A DNA stretch of 64,000 nt from Anaerolineales bacterium (GCA_020634935.1 JACKAT010000017.1:37227-101226), one strand, 5' to 3'. Shown: positions 1 through 7,543, numbered from the stretch's first letter. The notes: generated from the sequence alone by a model not told the origin. Numbers and translations are program-made.

Positions 1-202
1 GGTAGAGATGATTTAGGTCTTGAGGTTCTAAACCAACCACAATAACATGATCGATGATGGGCGATTGGGCCAACGCGTCGATCACCCAGCAAATCATCGG
101 CTGACCCGCCAAAGGAATAAGCGCTTTTTTGGCAACACCTGTTAAAGCAAACAGCGGGTCCTTGGGTTTCATTGTTCCCCCGGCAGTAATGATGGCATCC
201 AT
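1..202 (-). CDS. Nucleotidyltransferase (MobA/GlmU-like), N-terminal part
   Basis: This gene runs off the left edge, so only about 67 N-terminal residues are visible. The product starts MDAIITAGGTMKPKDPLF and continues with ALIPLAGQPMICWVIDAL, the layout of NTP-transferase enzymes: an AGG nucleotide-binding loop near residues 7-9 followed by a (K)PL-x-G-x-PM motif. Such enzymes load a nucleotide onto a sugar phosphate, molybdopterin or similar acceptor. The substrate cannot be told from this fragment, and the loop is AGGT rather than the usual LAGGxSxRMG. The ATG at 200-202 has an AGGAGAG ribosome site eight bases upstream. It is the last gene seen on this strand at the left edge and is separated from the reductase upstream by hairpins and a terminator. 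Confidence 0.7.
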   Translation of the reverse strand, partial: MDAIITAGGTMKPKDPLFALTGVAKKALIPLAGQPMICWVIDALAQSPIIDHVIVVGLEPQDLNHLY

Positions 203-274
203 TGCGACTCTCCTGAACCTTTCAATAACTCAATTTTACCACTAGTCCGAAGGGGTTACAAACGGTTTCAGAGA

Positions 275-305
275 CAAAAAAATCCGACCTATTCTCAAGG
301 CCGGA
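275..305 (-). terminator. Probable rho-independent terminator after fpr
   Basis: Read on the minus strand, TCCGGCC pairs with GGTCGGA (one mismatch) and is followed by seven T. It lies about 110 bases past the reductase stop codon and before the partial gene at the edge. Confidence 0.55.
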
Positions 306-325
306 CATAGAATTAATGATTTTGT

Positions 326-388
326 AGCACAAATTACTAACTTGTGCTTCGGATTCACTTTTAAACGGAACAATTTAGCAAATTGTTC
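326..388. repeat. Two perfect hairpins downstream of fpr
   Basis: AGCACAA at 326-332 pairs with TTGTGCT at 342-348. GAACAATTT at 368-376 pairs with AAATTGTTC at 380-388 across a three-base loop. They lie in the 3' trailer of the reductase gene, just before the T-tailed terminator. They may protect the transcript end or assist termination. Confidence 0.6.
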
Positions 389-411
389 TACGTCCTGCGT
401 AAGCCCAATTC

Positions 412-1812
412 TTACTTGCCCAGCGCAGCTAGAATCTCTTCGACGCTGGTCAGTTTGACTCGCGGCCGGCCTTGTTCACTCCCCAAGCTTGTTTCTATCT
501 CGTCGAGCCTGAGCCAATCATCAAAGGAAACGTATTTGGGCTGACGCTCGGCAATGAATTTTTCGACCGCTTCAACTTCGGGGTGGGCCGGAGAAAACGT
601 GTTGCCGTTGGCCGCATCTTCCAACATACCGGTAACCGTTTCAACCGCGTCGGGTTTGTTGGTGCCGATGACTCCGGTGGGGCCGCGTTTGATCCAGCCG
701 GCCGTGTACAACCCCGTCAGCGGTTGTTTCGTCTCCAGGTCGGTGATACGACCGGTTTCATTGTTGATCACGCCCCATCGATCATGAAAGGGGATTTCCG
801 GCAGCGGGATGCCCCGATAGCCAACCGAGCGAAAAACCATCCCAACCGGTATCTCTTCGAACTGGTCGGTTGGCTTGGGCCGGAGCGTTCCATTTTCCGT
901 TTCATACAACTCATTTTTGACCAAGCGCATAGCCTTAACGTTGCCGTCTTCGTCGCCGATCAATTCCACCGGCGAAACCAAAAAACGCAGGATCAATTGG
1001 CGCGGTTTGCCGGCTGGCTGGTGTTGGGCGTACTCTTGAATAATCTCGATCTTTTTCGTGGTGGTGCGATCCTGACTTTTGTCCAGGTCACTTTGACTGA
1101 GCGGATCGAGGGCGGCTTCGTCAGCCGGTACGGTGATCTCGGTGGCGGCCAATTCACCTAATTCTTTGATTTCCGGGTTGGTGAAAGCCGCCTGGGCGGG
1201 ACCTCGCCGCCCCAAAATGTAAATGGTTTTGATCTGGCTGTTTTTGAGGGCCTCTAAAGCATAATCGGCGATATCGGTGGTTTCCAACTCTTCCACCGTT
1301 TTGCTCAAAATGCGGGCGACATCCATCGCCACGTTGCCAACCCCGACCACGGCTACACTTTCCTGCGACAGATCAAACTCATAGTCCCGGTAGCTGGGAT
1401 GGCCGTTGTACCAGGCCACAAATTCGGTAGCCGGGTGGCTGTTCTTTAAATCCTCACCGGGAATGCCCATTTTGCGGTCAGATTGGGCGCCGGTGGTAAA
1501 GATAACTTGATGGTAAAACTGCTTAAGGTCGTCCAGCGTGATATCTTTGCCGTATTCAACATAGCCAAAGAAGCGAAAATTCGGCTGTTTAGCCGTTCGT
1601 TCATAGGCTTTGATAACGGATTTAATCTTTTGATGATCGGGGGCTACACCAAAACGAACCAGGCCGTAGGGGGTCGGCAGCCGGTCATACATATCGACCT
1701 TCACGGTTACATCTTTTTGTTTTAATAGGTGATCCGCGGTGTAAAAACCGGTCGGACCAGAACCGATGATCGCAACGCGAAGCGGATTAGCAGCTGTGCC
1801 AATCTGGGACAT
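412..1812 (-). CDS. fprA: Ferredoxin-NADP+ reductase, FprA/adrenodoxin-reductase type
   Basis: This flavoenzyme moves electrons between NADPH and a ferredoxin in the cytoplasm. The 466-residue product has the FAD Rossmann loop GSGPTG at 17-22, the family block RLPTPYGLVRFGVAPDH at about 44-60, and a second dinucleotide loop GVGNVAMDVA at 157-166 for NADPH. The C-terminal GTNKPDAVETV region closes over the flavin, as in mycobacterial FprA. Length is normal. The ATG follows an AAAGGAGAGAGG ribosome site. A consensus promoter lies about 80 bases upstream, so the gene is probably transcribed alone although it lies beside the cysteine-synthesis genes. With a Rieske-type ferredoxin and SUF genes nearby, a role in feeding electrons to Fe-S assembly or sulfur metabolism is plausible but inferred. 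Family assignment is secure. Confidence 0.93.
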   Translation of the reverse strand: MSQIGTAANPLRVAIIGSGPTGFYTADHLLKQKDVTVKVDMYDRLPTPYGLVRFGVAPDHQKIKSVIKAYERTAKQPNFRFFGYVEYGKDITLDDLKQFYHQVIFTTGAQSDRKMGIPGEDLKNSHPATEFVAWYNGHPSYRDYEFDLSQESVAVVGVGNVAMDVARILSKTVEELETTDIADYALEALKNSQIKTIYILGRRGPAQAAFTNPEIKELGELAATEITVPADEAALDPLSQSDLDKSQDRTTTKKIEIIQEYAQHQPAGKPRQLILRFLVSPVELIGDEDGNVKAMRLVKNELYETENGTLRPKPTDQFEEIPVGMVFRSVGYRGIPLPEIPFHDRWGVINNETGRITDLETKQPLTGLYTAGWIKRGPTGVIGTNKPDAVETVTGMLEDAANGNTFSPAHPEVEAVEKFIAERQPKYVSFDDWLRLDEIETSLGSEQGRPRVKLTSVEEILAALGK

Positions 1813-1899
1813 AAACCTCTCTCCTTTGAATTGTTTAATTTAACTAAAGCATATCAAATTAAGCTGCGATTATACAATCCAGCATCCTACTTGGCGCAG

Positions 1900-1928
1900 A
1901 GTATAAAATTATTCCGAAAAATTGTCAA
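1900..1928 (-). promoter_or_regulatory. Sigma-70-type promoter of fprA
   Basis: On the minus strand TTGACA (1923-1928) and TATACT (1900-1905) are separated by exactly 17 bases, which is a near-perfect housekeeping promoter. Transcription would start near 1893, giving a leader of about 80 bases. Confidence 0.75.
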
Positions 1929-1991
1929 TAAGGGTAGAAACGGGGTAAAAATTGGATACAGTTCCCAACCCACAATGGAGATTAGGGATTG

Positions 1992-2031
1992 GGCGATAAG
2001 GAGATTGGACTGGCCTAATCTCCTTATCGCC
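1992..2031. repeat. 15-bp perfect inverted repeat between cysM and fprA
   Basis: GGCGATAAGGAGATT (1992-2006) is repeated inverted as AATCTCCTTATCGCC (2017-2031) around a ten-base loop. It lacks a T tract, so it is not a standard terminator. Its arms resemble those of the inverted repeat near 19203-19266. The rest of the 1813-2124 gap holds the fprA promoter and no visible gene. Confidence 0.75.
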
Positions 2032-2124
2032 ACAAATGCGAAGTTACTGATAAACAACGCCTCAGCCAGTGTCGTTTTTAGATATTTCTCGACCCAAAAT
2101 GACTATCGCCTCTGGCCTGTTCGA

Positions 2125-3102
2125 TTAGCCGGAAATACTCAGATATTTTTCACCGCCATCGGGGAAAACCGTGACCACGACGCTGTCTTCAGTCAGCGTT
2201 TTGGCCACCTCAAAGGCAGCCCATGCAGCTGCACCGCCGGAATACCCGACAAACAGCCCTTCTTCTTGGGCTAATCGACGGGTCATCCGGTGCGCCTCTT
2301 CCGGGAAAGCCTGAATGGAGCAATTGGCCAAAGCGGGATCATAGATACCGGGCACGATGCTGGTTTCCATATGTTTCAGGCCCTCGATAACCGCCAGTTC
2401 GTCGGCCGGTTCCACTGAAATAATTTCAATATCCGGGTTGAAGCCTTTCAGCCGGCGGCTGGTCCCCATAAAGGTACCGCTTGTACCCAAACCGGCCACA
2501 AAGTGCGTCACCTGACCCTGAGTCTGCTCCCAAATTTCAACGCCGGTAGTGTGGTAGTGCGACTGCCAGTTGACCGGGTTGTTGTACTGGTCGGGCCGGA
2601 AGTAACGATCCGGTTGTTCGCTGGCCATGCGCTGGGCCGTTTTGATGGACAGATCGACCCCTTCAAAGGGATCGGTCAGTACCAGAGTCGCGCCGTAAGC
2701 CTTGAGAATCTTCTTGCGCTCATCGCTGACGTTGCCGGGCAAAACCAGCGTCACTTTGTAGCCTTTGGCCGCGCCGATCATCGCCAGAGCGATGCCGGTA
2801 TTACCAGACGTCGCGTCGATGATGGTTTTATCAGGCGTTAGCAGTCCTCGGCGCTCACCGTCTTCGATCATGGCCAGAGCAGGCCGCGCTTTGACCGAAC
2901 CGCTGGCATTAAACCACTCAGCCTTGGCATAGACCACCACATTGTCGGGCAGCCCCTCCGCCGCGCCAATGCGATGCAGCGGCAGTAGGGGCGTATTGCC
3001 AATGCGTGAAGTTAAGGTATCACCTAAGGTACGAATATCCGGGCGGCTTAACGTAAAAACAGGTTTAACGGCTGTATCGTTGATTGTATTTAAAAGGGTC
3101 AT
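2125..3102 (-). CDS. cysM: PLP-dependent cysteine synthase (CysK/CysM family)
   Basis: This enzyme replaces the activated hydroxyl of serine with sulfide or a thiocarboxylate to make cysteine. The 325-residue product has the PLP lysine in SGSVKAR (K71), the substrate loop TSGNTG at 98-103, the phosphate-binding GTSGT at about 206-210 and the late VGYSGGAAAWA segment, all family hallmarks. Length is usual. The ATG follows AAGGAG at seven bases. It lies downstream of a sulfur-carrier gene and an E1-rhodanese gene on the same strand, as in mycobacterial thiocarboxylate-dependent cysteine synthesis. That context favours a CysM-type enzyme taking sulfur from the carrier rather than free sulfide. 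A hairpin terminator separates it from the E1 gene, so it may also be expressed on its own. Cystathionine beta-synthase is a less likely alternative because there is no CBS domain pair. Confidence 0.88.
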   Translation of the reverse strand: MTLLNTINDTAVKPVFTLSRPDIRTLGDTLTSRIGNTPLLPLHRIGAAEGLPDNVVVYAKAEWFNASGSVKARPALAMIEDGERRGLLTPDKTIIDATSGNTGIALAMIGAAKGYKVTLVLPGNVSDERKKILKAYGATLVLTDPFEGVDLSIKTAQRMASEQPDRYFRPDQYNNPVNWQSHYHTTGVEIWEQTQGQVTHFVAGLGTSGTFMGTSRRLKGFNPDIEIISVEPADELAVIEGLKHMETSIVPGIYDPALANCSIQAFPEEAHRMTRRLAQEEGLFVGYSGGAAAWAAFEVAKTLTEDSVVVTVFPDGGEKYLSISG

Positions 3103-3183
3103 CTACCTGCTCCTTGAATTACTCCGTATGTTGGGGTGTCCCCCTACATTGTCAGATGCGAGACATTTGCAAAAACTATTGTT

Positions 3184-3218
3184 AAAAATTGCTTGTCGAT
3201 GATAAAACCGACAAGCAA
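3184..3218 (-). terminator. Rho-independent terminator after the E1-rhodanese gene
   Basis: TTGCTTGTCG (3189-3198) and CGACAAGCAA (3209-3218) form a perfect ten-base stem. On the minus strand it is followed by TTTTT. It lies between the E1-rhodanese gene and cysM, so cysM transcription is either read-through or separately initiated. The remaining gap bases hold a small GGGG/CCCC hairpin and the cysM ribosome site. Confidence 0.75.
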
Positions 3219-3244
3219 CATTGCTTCGCCTCGCTCGTTTTTAC

Positions 3245-4465
3245 TTAAGCCAAAGCGGGTTGTTTGACCGCCCCATTCGTGCTAAGGTGCTCAACGCTGG
3301 GAATACCGCAAAACTGATTATAGTCGATCAGTTCGGTTACAGTCGGATGCTCGCTGCAGACCGGGCAGTTTTTATCTTTAGTCACTTTCATCTCGCGGAA
3401 TTCCGCTTCGAGTGCATCGTAGGTGAGCAGCCGGCCGGCCAAAGTGGTGCCTTGGCCTAAAATTAGCTTGATGGCTTCAACCGCTTCCAGGCTGCCGATG
3501 ATGCCGGGCAGCACCCCAAACACACCACCTTCGGCGCAACTGGGTACTTCGCCGGGTGGGGGTGGATCGGGATAGAGGCAGCGGTAGCACGGCCCGTCGT
3601 GGGTGGTATCGAACACGGTGACCTGGCCTTCGAAGCGGAAGATGCTGGCGTCAACCAGCGGTTTGCCCAGAATGACACAGGCATCGTTGACCAGATAGCG
3701 CGTCGGGAAGTTGTCCGAGCCGTTGATGACCAGATCGTACTGGCTAATGATGTCGAAGGCATTGTGGCTGGTCAGTTGGGTGCGATGGCCGATGACTTTG
3801 ACATCGGGGTTAAGTTGAGCGATGGATCGGGCCGCCGACTCCACTTTGGGTTTATCGACATCTTCCAACTTGTGGATAATTTGCCGCTGCAAGTTGCTGG
3901 TGTCCACCACATCAAAATCGACAATGCCGATGGTGCCTACGCCGGCGGCGGCCAAATAGATGGCCGTCGGGCTGCCCAGGCCGCCGGCCCCGATGATGAG
4001 GACTTTGGAGTCGAGCAGTTTGAGCTGCCCTTCCTCGCCCACTTCAGGCATGATGGTGTGGCGGCTGTAGCGCTGTCGCTGCTCGTTGGTCATAATCCGT
4101 GGAACCACAAAATTGTAGCCGCCGTTCTTCCAACTGTTAAACCCACCAGCGACTGACGCGACGTTGGTGTAGCCTAAAGCTTCCAGATCGCGTGCGCCTA
4201 GCAAGCTGCGAACCCCACCGGCACAAATCACCGCAATCGGCTGATCCCGATTCGGGGCGTGTCGTTCGATTTGCAGTTCTAAAAAACCGCGCGGTATGTG
4301 GATCGAGCCTTTGATATTGCCCTGATCCCACTCTTCCAAACCCCGGATATCGACCAGGGTGACATTTTCGCCACCGTCCATTTTTCGGGCCAACTCATGC
4401 ACGCTGATCTCTTTGATCTCTCTGCGGAGTTTGGCCATTAGTTGATCACTGGTTAAGTAACTCAT
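3245..4465 (-). CDS. Rhodanese-E1 adenylyltransferase/sulfurtransferase (MoeB/MoeZ/ThiF family), domains permuted
   Basis: This protein activates the C-terminal glycine of a ubiquitin-like sulfur carrier with ATP and helps load sulfur onto it as a thiocarboxylate. Residues about 20-125 form a rhodanese domain with active-site cysteine C81 in ICAGGVRS. Residues about 127-385 form the E1 domain with ATP loop GAGGLGSP (159-166), candidate zinc ligands C293/C296 and C367/C370, and a conserved cysteine C310 in PSCAEGGVFG. Known MoeZ and MOCS3 proteins carry the rhodanese after the E1 domain, so the order here is reversed. The gene follows the carrier gene by nine bases, with its ribosome site overlapping the carrier stop, which points to translational coupling. 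The partner is almost certainly the adjacent carrier. A molybdopterin or thiamine role cannot be excluded, but cysM next door favours cysteine. Confidence 0.9.
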   Translation of the reverse strand: MSYLTSDQLMAKLRREIKEISVHELARKMDGGENVTLVDIRGLEEWDQGNIKGSIHIPRGFLELQIERHAPNRDQPIAVICAGGVRSLLGARDLEALGYTNVASVAGGFNSWKNGGYNFVVPRIMTNEQRQRYSRHTIMPEVGEEGQLKLLDSKVLIIGAGGLGSPTAIYLAAAGVGTIGIVDFDVVDTSNLQRQIIHKLEDVDKPKVESAARSIAQLNPDVKVIGHRTQLTSHNAFDIISQYDLVINGSDNFPTRYLVNDACVILGKPLVDASIFRFEGQVTVFDTTHDGPCYRCLYPDPPPPGEVPSCAEGGVFGVLPGIIGSLEAVEAIKLILGQGTTLAGRLLTYDALEAEFREMKVTKDKNCPVCSEHPTVTELIDYNQFCGIPSVEHLSTNGAVKQPALA

Positions 4466-4474
4466 TTTAACTCC

Positions 4475-4753
4475 TCACGATTGCCCGCCGGCCATAGCCG
4501 GAATGATTGATACTTCGTCTTTATCGCCAACCGGGGTGTCACCCCCTTGCAGAGTGCGGATCTCCTCATCGTTGACGAAGACATTAACGTAGCGTTTGAT
4601 CTGGCCGCTGTCATCGCACAGACGGGCTTTGACCCCAGGATATTGGGCCTCCAGACTTTCAATTATTTCGTTAATGTTTGCACCACTGCTCTCTACTTTG
4701 CTTTGACCATTTGTGTAGCGCCGTAGAGGGCTGGGAATTCTTACCGTTGCCAT
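4475..4753 (-). CDS. cysO: Ubiquitin-like sulfur carrier protein (CysO/MoaD/ThiS family) with two extra C-terminal residues
   Basis: This small protein carries sulfur as a C-terminal glycine thiocarboxylate. The 92-residue product has the beta-grasp pattern: TVRIPSPLRRYT, then NINEIIESLEAQYPG, then YVNVFVNDEEIRTLQGGDTPV, then DEVSIIPAMAGG. The functional di-glycine is at 89-90, but the reading frame adds Gln91-Ser92 before the stop, so GG is not terminal. Related carriers with short extensions (for example QbsE) are trimmed by a JAMM peptidase. None is encoded in this window. The sequence matches the CysO/MoaD group in length and in the VxIIPxxAGG ending. A SUF transcript terminator lies upstream and the E1-rhodanese gene directly downstream. 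Confidence 0.85.
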   Translation of the reverse strand: MATVRIPSPLRRYTNGQSKVESSGANINEIIESLEAQYPGVKARLCDDSGQIKRYVNVFVNDEEIRTLQGGDTPVGDKDEVSIIPAMAGGQS

Positions 4754-4795
4754 TTATCTATACTCTCCTTAATGAGATAATTTACTTTAAAACAA

Positions 4796-4822
4796 AAAGG
4801 CTCACCATAACGATGAGCCTTT
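4796..4822 (-). terminator. Rho-independent terminator of the suf operon
   Basis: AAAGGCTCA (4796-4804) pairs perfectly with TGAGCCTTT (4814-4822). On the minus strand the stem runs into CCTTTTTGTTTT. It follows the last suf-cluster gene by about 300 bases and precedes the sulfur-carrier gene. Confidence 0.8.
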
Positions 4823-4881
4823 CAACTGTTTCATTTGAAAGTTATTTTCTTTGACTTGCGCCTGGCAAGAGATAGCAAAGT

Positions 4882-4974
4882 TTATTCACTGAGAGTCTCA
4901 TCGTCCGGAACCACGGCGATGCGGGCTACCGCAGCCAGACCCTCAGCCGTTGAGAGAAAAGCTACCGCGCCCGC
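4882..4974 (-). pseudogene. Possible coding remnant
   Basis: Within the 364-base gap 4754-5117, one minus-strand frame is open for about 30 codons and ends at TAA (4882-4884). The conceptual peptide, with segments such as AFLSTAEGLAAVARIAVVP and DDETLSE, looks protein-like and is GC-richer than the gap around it. Two in-frame TAG codons lie directly upstream and no start or ribosome site is visible. I do not recognise the family. It may be the decayed end of a lost gene, or chance. Confidence 0.2.
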
Positions 4975-5117
4975 CTACTACATGTACAACACGATTTTGA
5001 GCTAATCAGTAATTGGTTTGCCATTGTTTTCGACCAAGCGTTTTCTTTATTATACGTCCCTTTAGACGCGCTGACTATAAGATATCTTACCTAGTTTGTC
5101 CGTATTCGGCAAATTTG

Positions 5118-5435
5118 TTAAAAGAAGCCCAGCAGGGTTGGATCTTCCATCATTTCAGGCGTCCATTGCTCGGGGACCACTTCTACTCTGGCTTCACGTT
5201 TGGCCGCAAATTCGGTGGTTTCTTTGACTTGCTGAACCAGCCACGGGCCGTAAGGACAGAAAGGGGTGGTGAGCAGCATTTTAACATGAACCGGATCGCT
5301 GGCCAAATCAACACTGCGCAGCAGGCCCAACGTGACAATGTCAAGGTGAAGTTCGGGATCGACCACACCCCGTAACGCTTCGCGCACAGTTTCTTCGGTT
5401 ATTTCGCCGTTTGCACTCGTTGTTTCTTCAGACAT
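5118..5435 (-). CDS. sufT: DUF59/MIP18-family Fe-S assembly protein (SufT/PaaD-like)
   Basis: Small DUF59 proteins assist maturation of Fe-S proteins. They are standard members of SUF operons in actinobacteria and other phyla. The 105-residue product contains VVDPELHLDIVTLGLL at about 24-39 (the DPE motif) and the conserved cysteine C60 in TPFCPYGPWL, preceded by VHVKMLLTT. The final ten or so residues, ending LLGFF, are a short C-terminal addition. It is the last gene of the suf operon, 15 bases after the Rieske gene, and its start has a GGAGGC-type ribosome site. A terminator lies downstream. The biochemical role of SufT proteins is only partly known, so the function is by family and context. 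Confidence 0.85.
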   Translation of the reverse strand: MSEETTSANGEITEETVREALRGVVDPELHLDIVTLGLLRSVDLASDPVHVKMLLTTPFCPYGPWLVQQVKETTEFAAKREARVEVVPEQWTPEMMEDPTLLGFF

Positions 5436-5450
5436 AATGCCTCCTAAGGG

Positions 5451-5768
5451 TTAATCGTCATCTACCGGCGCAATTAAGATATCATCGCCTTCAATTTTTA
5501 CTTGATAGAGAGGAACAGGAGAAAAGGCCGGCATGGTTTCCTTACCCGTTTTAATGTTAAAACGAGCCCCATGACGCGGGCAAATAATACAATCGCCATC
5601 CAACGTCCCCTCAACTAATGGGCCGTCGTCGTGGGTGCAGACATCGGAGATAGCGTAGAATTCGCCCTCCAGATTGAACAGTCCGACATCTTCGTCTTCA
5701 TACTCTACCAGCATTTTTTCGCCAGGAGCCAAGTCAGACGTCTTGGCAACTTTAATAAAGTTACTCAT
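5451..5768 (-). CDS. Rieske [2Fe-2S] ferredoxin
   Basis: This is a soluble electron-transfer protein with a Rieske cluster bound by two cysteines and two histidines. The 105-residue product has CTH at 44-46 and CPRH at 63-66, the full C-x-H...C-x2-H set. The short loops are typical of ferredoxins that serve dioxygenases, here with the proline-less variant of box 2. It has no membrane anchor or signal peptide, so it is cytoplasmic. It lies between sufU and the DUF59 gene with short spacings, inside the suf operon. It could deliver electrons during cluster assembly, possibly from the reductase at 412-1812. That pairing is inferred. Rieske ferredoxins in SUF operons occur elsewhere but their role there is not settled. 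Confidence 0.9.
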   Translation of the reverse strand: MSNFIKVAKTSDLAPGEKMLVEYEDEDVGLFNLEGEFYAISDVCTHDDGPLVEGTLDGDCIICPRHGARFNIKTGKETMPAFSPVPLYQVKIEGDDILIAPVDDD

Positions 5769-5816
5769 GGGTGTGGTTTTCTACTCCAAATTTAAGATGA
5801 AATTTTGCGGTTAGCG

Positions 5817-6218
5817 TTACCAATCATCGTCGCTGTCCCACTCGGCTTCGCTCAGTCCATAAACTCCAGCTTTGAGCACCTTCAGGGAAAGCAGCGCGCA
5901 CTTCAAGCGCGTGGGGCCAATCTGAATGCCTAACGCTTCCAGAATTTGTTCTTTGCCCACCGCTTTGGCTTCATCGACGGTTTTACCCTTGATCATCTCC
6001 GTCAGCATGCTGGCGCTGGCCTGGCTAATCGCACAGCCGCGCCCTTTGAAGGCGACCTCGTCGATGACGTTGTTTTCATTCACGTGCAAATCGATCCGCA
6101 CGACATCGCCACACAGCGGATTGTTTTCCTGATGGCTGTGGGTCGCGTCGTCTAGCGTGCCTGCGTTGCGCGGATTGCGGTAGTGATCAAGAATGTTTTC
6201 TCGGTAAAAATCATCCAT
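5817..6218 (-). CDS. sufU: SufU, Fe-S scaffold / zinc-dependent sulfur acceptor
   Basis: SufU accepts persulfide sulfur from SufS and passes it to the SufBCD scaffold. The 133-residue product has the three IscU-type cysteines: C36 in NPLCGD, C62 in GRGCAISQAS, and C107 in LKCALL, plus D38. The insertion between the second and third cysteines (about 18 residues longer than IscU) marks the SufU subgroup. Length is slightly below Bacillus SufU. The ATG at 6216-6218 follows AGGGCGAT. It is separated from sufS by 98 bases containing paired palindromes and from the Rieske gene by 48 bases, within one operon. Identification is firm. Confidence 0.93.
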   Translation of the reverse strand: MDDFYRENILDHYRNPRNAGTLDDATHSHQENNPLCGDVVRIDLHVNENNVIDEVAFKGRGCAISQASASMLTEMIKGKTVDEAKAVGKEQILEALGIQIGPTRLKCALLSLKVLKAGVYGLSEAEWDSDDDW

Positions 6219-6236
6219 ATCGCCCTGCCTGAAAAT

Positions 6237-6297
6237 AGGTGACGGTCACTTTTTGCAGAACCTGTTTTACATGTAGTGTATTAAGTGACTGTCACCT
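6237..6297. repeat. Paired GTGAC-N-GTCAC palindromes between sufS and sufU
   Basis: AGGTGACGGTCACTT (6237-6251) and AAGTGACTGTCACCT (6283-6297) are inverted copies of each other with one mismatch. Each is also a small palindrome, GTGAC-N-GTCAC. The pair could form one long hairpin in the mRNA, act as a protein-binding dyad, or be a short dispersed element. Confidence 0.6.
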
Positions 6298-6316
6298 TAA
6301 ATCAACTTTATACAGC

Positions 6317-7540
6317 CTAAGCCAGTAAGTTGAGGCACTTCTCTAAGCCACTTACCAGCCGATCCACATCGGCGGGGATATTGTACACATAAAAACTGGC
6401 CCGGGTTGTTGCGGCCAAACCGAATTTGTCGTGCAGCGGCATAGCGCAGTGATGACCGGCCCGCACGGCAATGCCTTCGCTGTCCAAAACAGCCGCAACA
6501 TCGTGAGGATGGATCTGGCCCAAGGTAAACGCAATTGAACCGCCGCGATTTTCGGGCGTGCATGGGCCGAAAATGTGCAGCCCTTCCACATCTTTGAGTT
6601 GCTCCAGGGCATAAGTCACCAGTTCGATTTCATGCTGGCGAACGTTAGCCATGCCCAACTCATTCAGATAATCCACCGCATAGCCCAGACCGATAGCTTC
6701 AGCAATGGCGGGGGTACCGGCCTCAAATTTCCAGGGCGGGTCGTTCCAGATGGCCCCTGCAAGCGTAACCTGCTTAATCATATCACCACCGGTCATAAAG
6801 GGCGGCATATCGGCCAAAATTTCCTGCCGCGCCCACAAAATCCCGATGCCGGTCGGTCCCAACATCTTATGACCGGAGAAGGCCAAAAAATCACACTTCA
6901 GCGCCTGGACGTCAATCGGCAGATGCGGCACCGATTGAGCGCCGTCGAGCAGCACTAACGCGCCCACGGCATGCGCCTTTTCGATGATGTCATCAACCGG
7001 CGGAATCGTACCGAGCACGTTACTCATGTGCGTCACCGCCACCAGCTTGACCTGGGGCGACAGCATCGCCTCAAAGGCGGCCATATCCAGATAGCCCTGC
7101 TCGGTGACCGGAATGTATTTGACCACGGCCCCGGTTCTGGCCGCAAGCTGCTGCCAAGGGATGAGGTTGGCGTGGTGTTCCATCTCAGTGGTGATGATGA
7201 CATCGCCGGCTTTGAGATGGGCCTGGCCCCAGGTATAGGCCACCAGATTAATGCTTTCCGTGGCATTCCGGGTATAAATAACTTCGCGCCAATGGTACGC
7301 ATTGATGAACCGGCCTATTTTTTTGCGGGCCTGTTCATACGCCTCCGAGGCTTGTTCGCTAATTTGGTAGATGCCCCGGTGGACGTTGGCGTTGTACTCG
7401 CGGTAGTAGGTGTCCATCGCATCAATCACAACCGCCGGCTTTTGCGAACTGGCCGTGCTGTCGAGGTAGGTCAGCGGTTTGCTGGTGCTGTGTTGATTAA
7501 GAATTGGAAAATCTTGGATCACTTTTTTTACATCAAACAT
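6317..7540 (-). CDS. sufS: SufS cysteine desulfurase (class V aminotransferase fold)
   Basis: SufS takes sulfur from cysteine as an enzyme persulfide and hands it to SufU. The product is about 407 residues. It has the PLP lysine in SGHKMLGPTG (about 225), the THMSNVLGTI block near 171-180, the LLDGAQS aspartate motif near 198-204, and the catalytic cysteine in RAGHHCAMPL (about 365), whose short loop marks group II (SufS/CsdA). The sequence allows a GTG start at 7543, but ATG at 7538-7540 directly follows it and sits eight bases after GGAG, so I use the ATG. It lies fourth in the suf operon after an unusual 320-base gap from sufD. Identification is firm. Confidence 0.95.
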   Translation of the reverse strand: MFDVKKVIQDFPILNQHSTSKPLTYLDSTASSQKPAVVIDAMDTYYREYNANVHRGIYQISEQASEAYEQARKKIGRFINAYHWREVIYTRNATESINLVAYTWGQAHLKAGDVIITTEMEHHANLIPWQQLAARTGAVVKYIPVTEQGYLDMAAFEAMLSPQVKLVAVTHMSNVLGTIPPVDDIIEKAHAVGALVLLDGAQSVPHLPIDVQALKCDFLAFSGHKMLGPTGIGILWARQEILADMPPFMTGGDMIKQVTLAGAIWNDPPWKFEAGTPAIAEAIGLGYAVDYLNELGMANVRQHEIELVTYALEQLKDVEGLHIFGPCTPENRGGSIAFTLGQIHPHDVAAVLDSEGIAVRAGHHCAMPLHDKFGLAATTRASFYVYNIPADVDRLVSGLEKCLNLLA

Positions 7541-7543
7541 CAC

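Noticed and set aside
472..1161. Long antisense frame over fprA
   Set aside because: It lies opposite a well-conserved gene and its translation resembles no protein; it is a mirror of codon bias.
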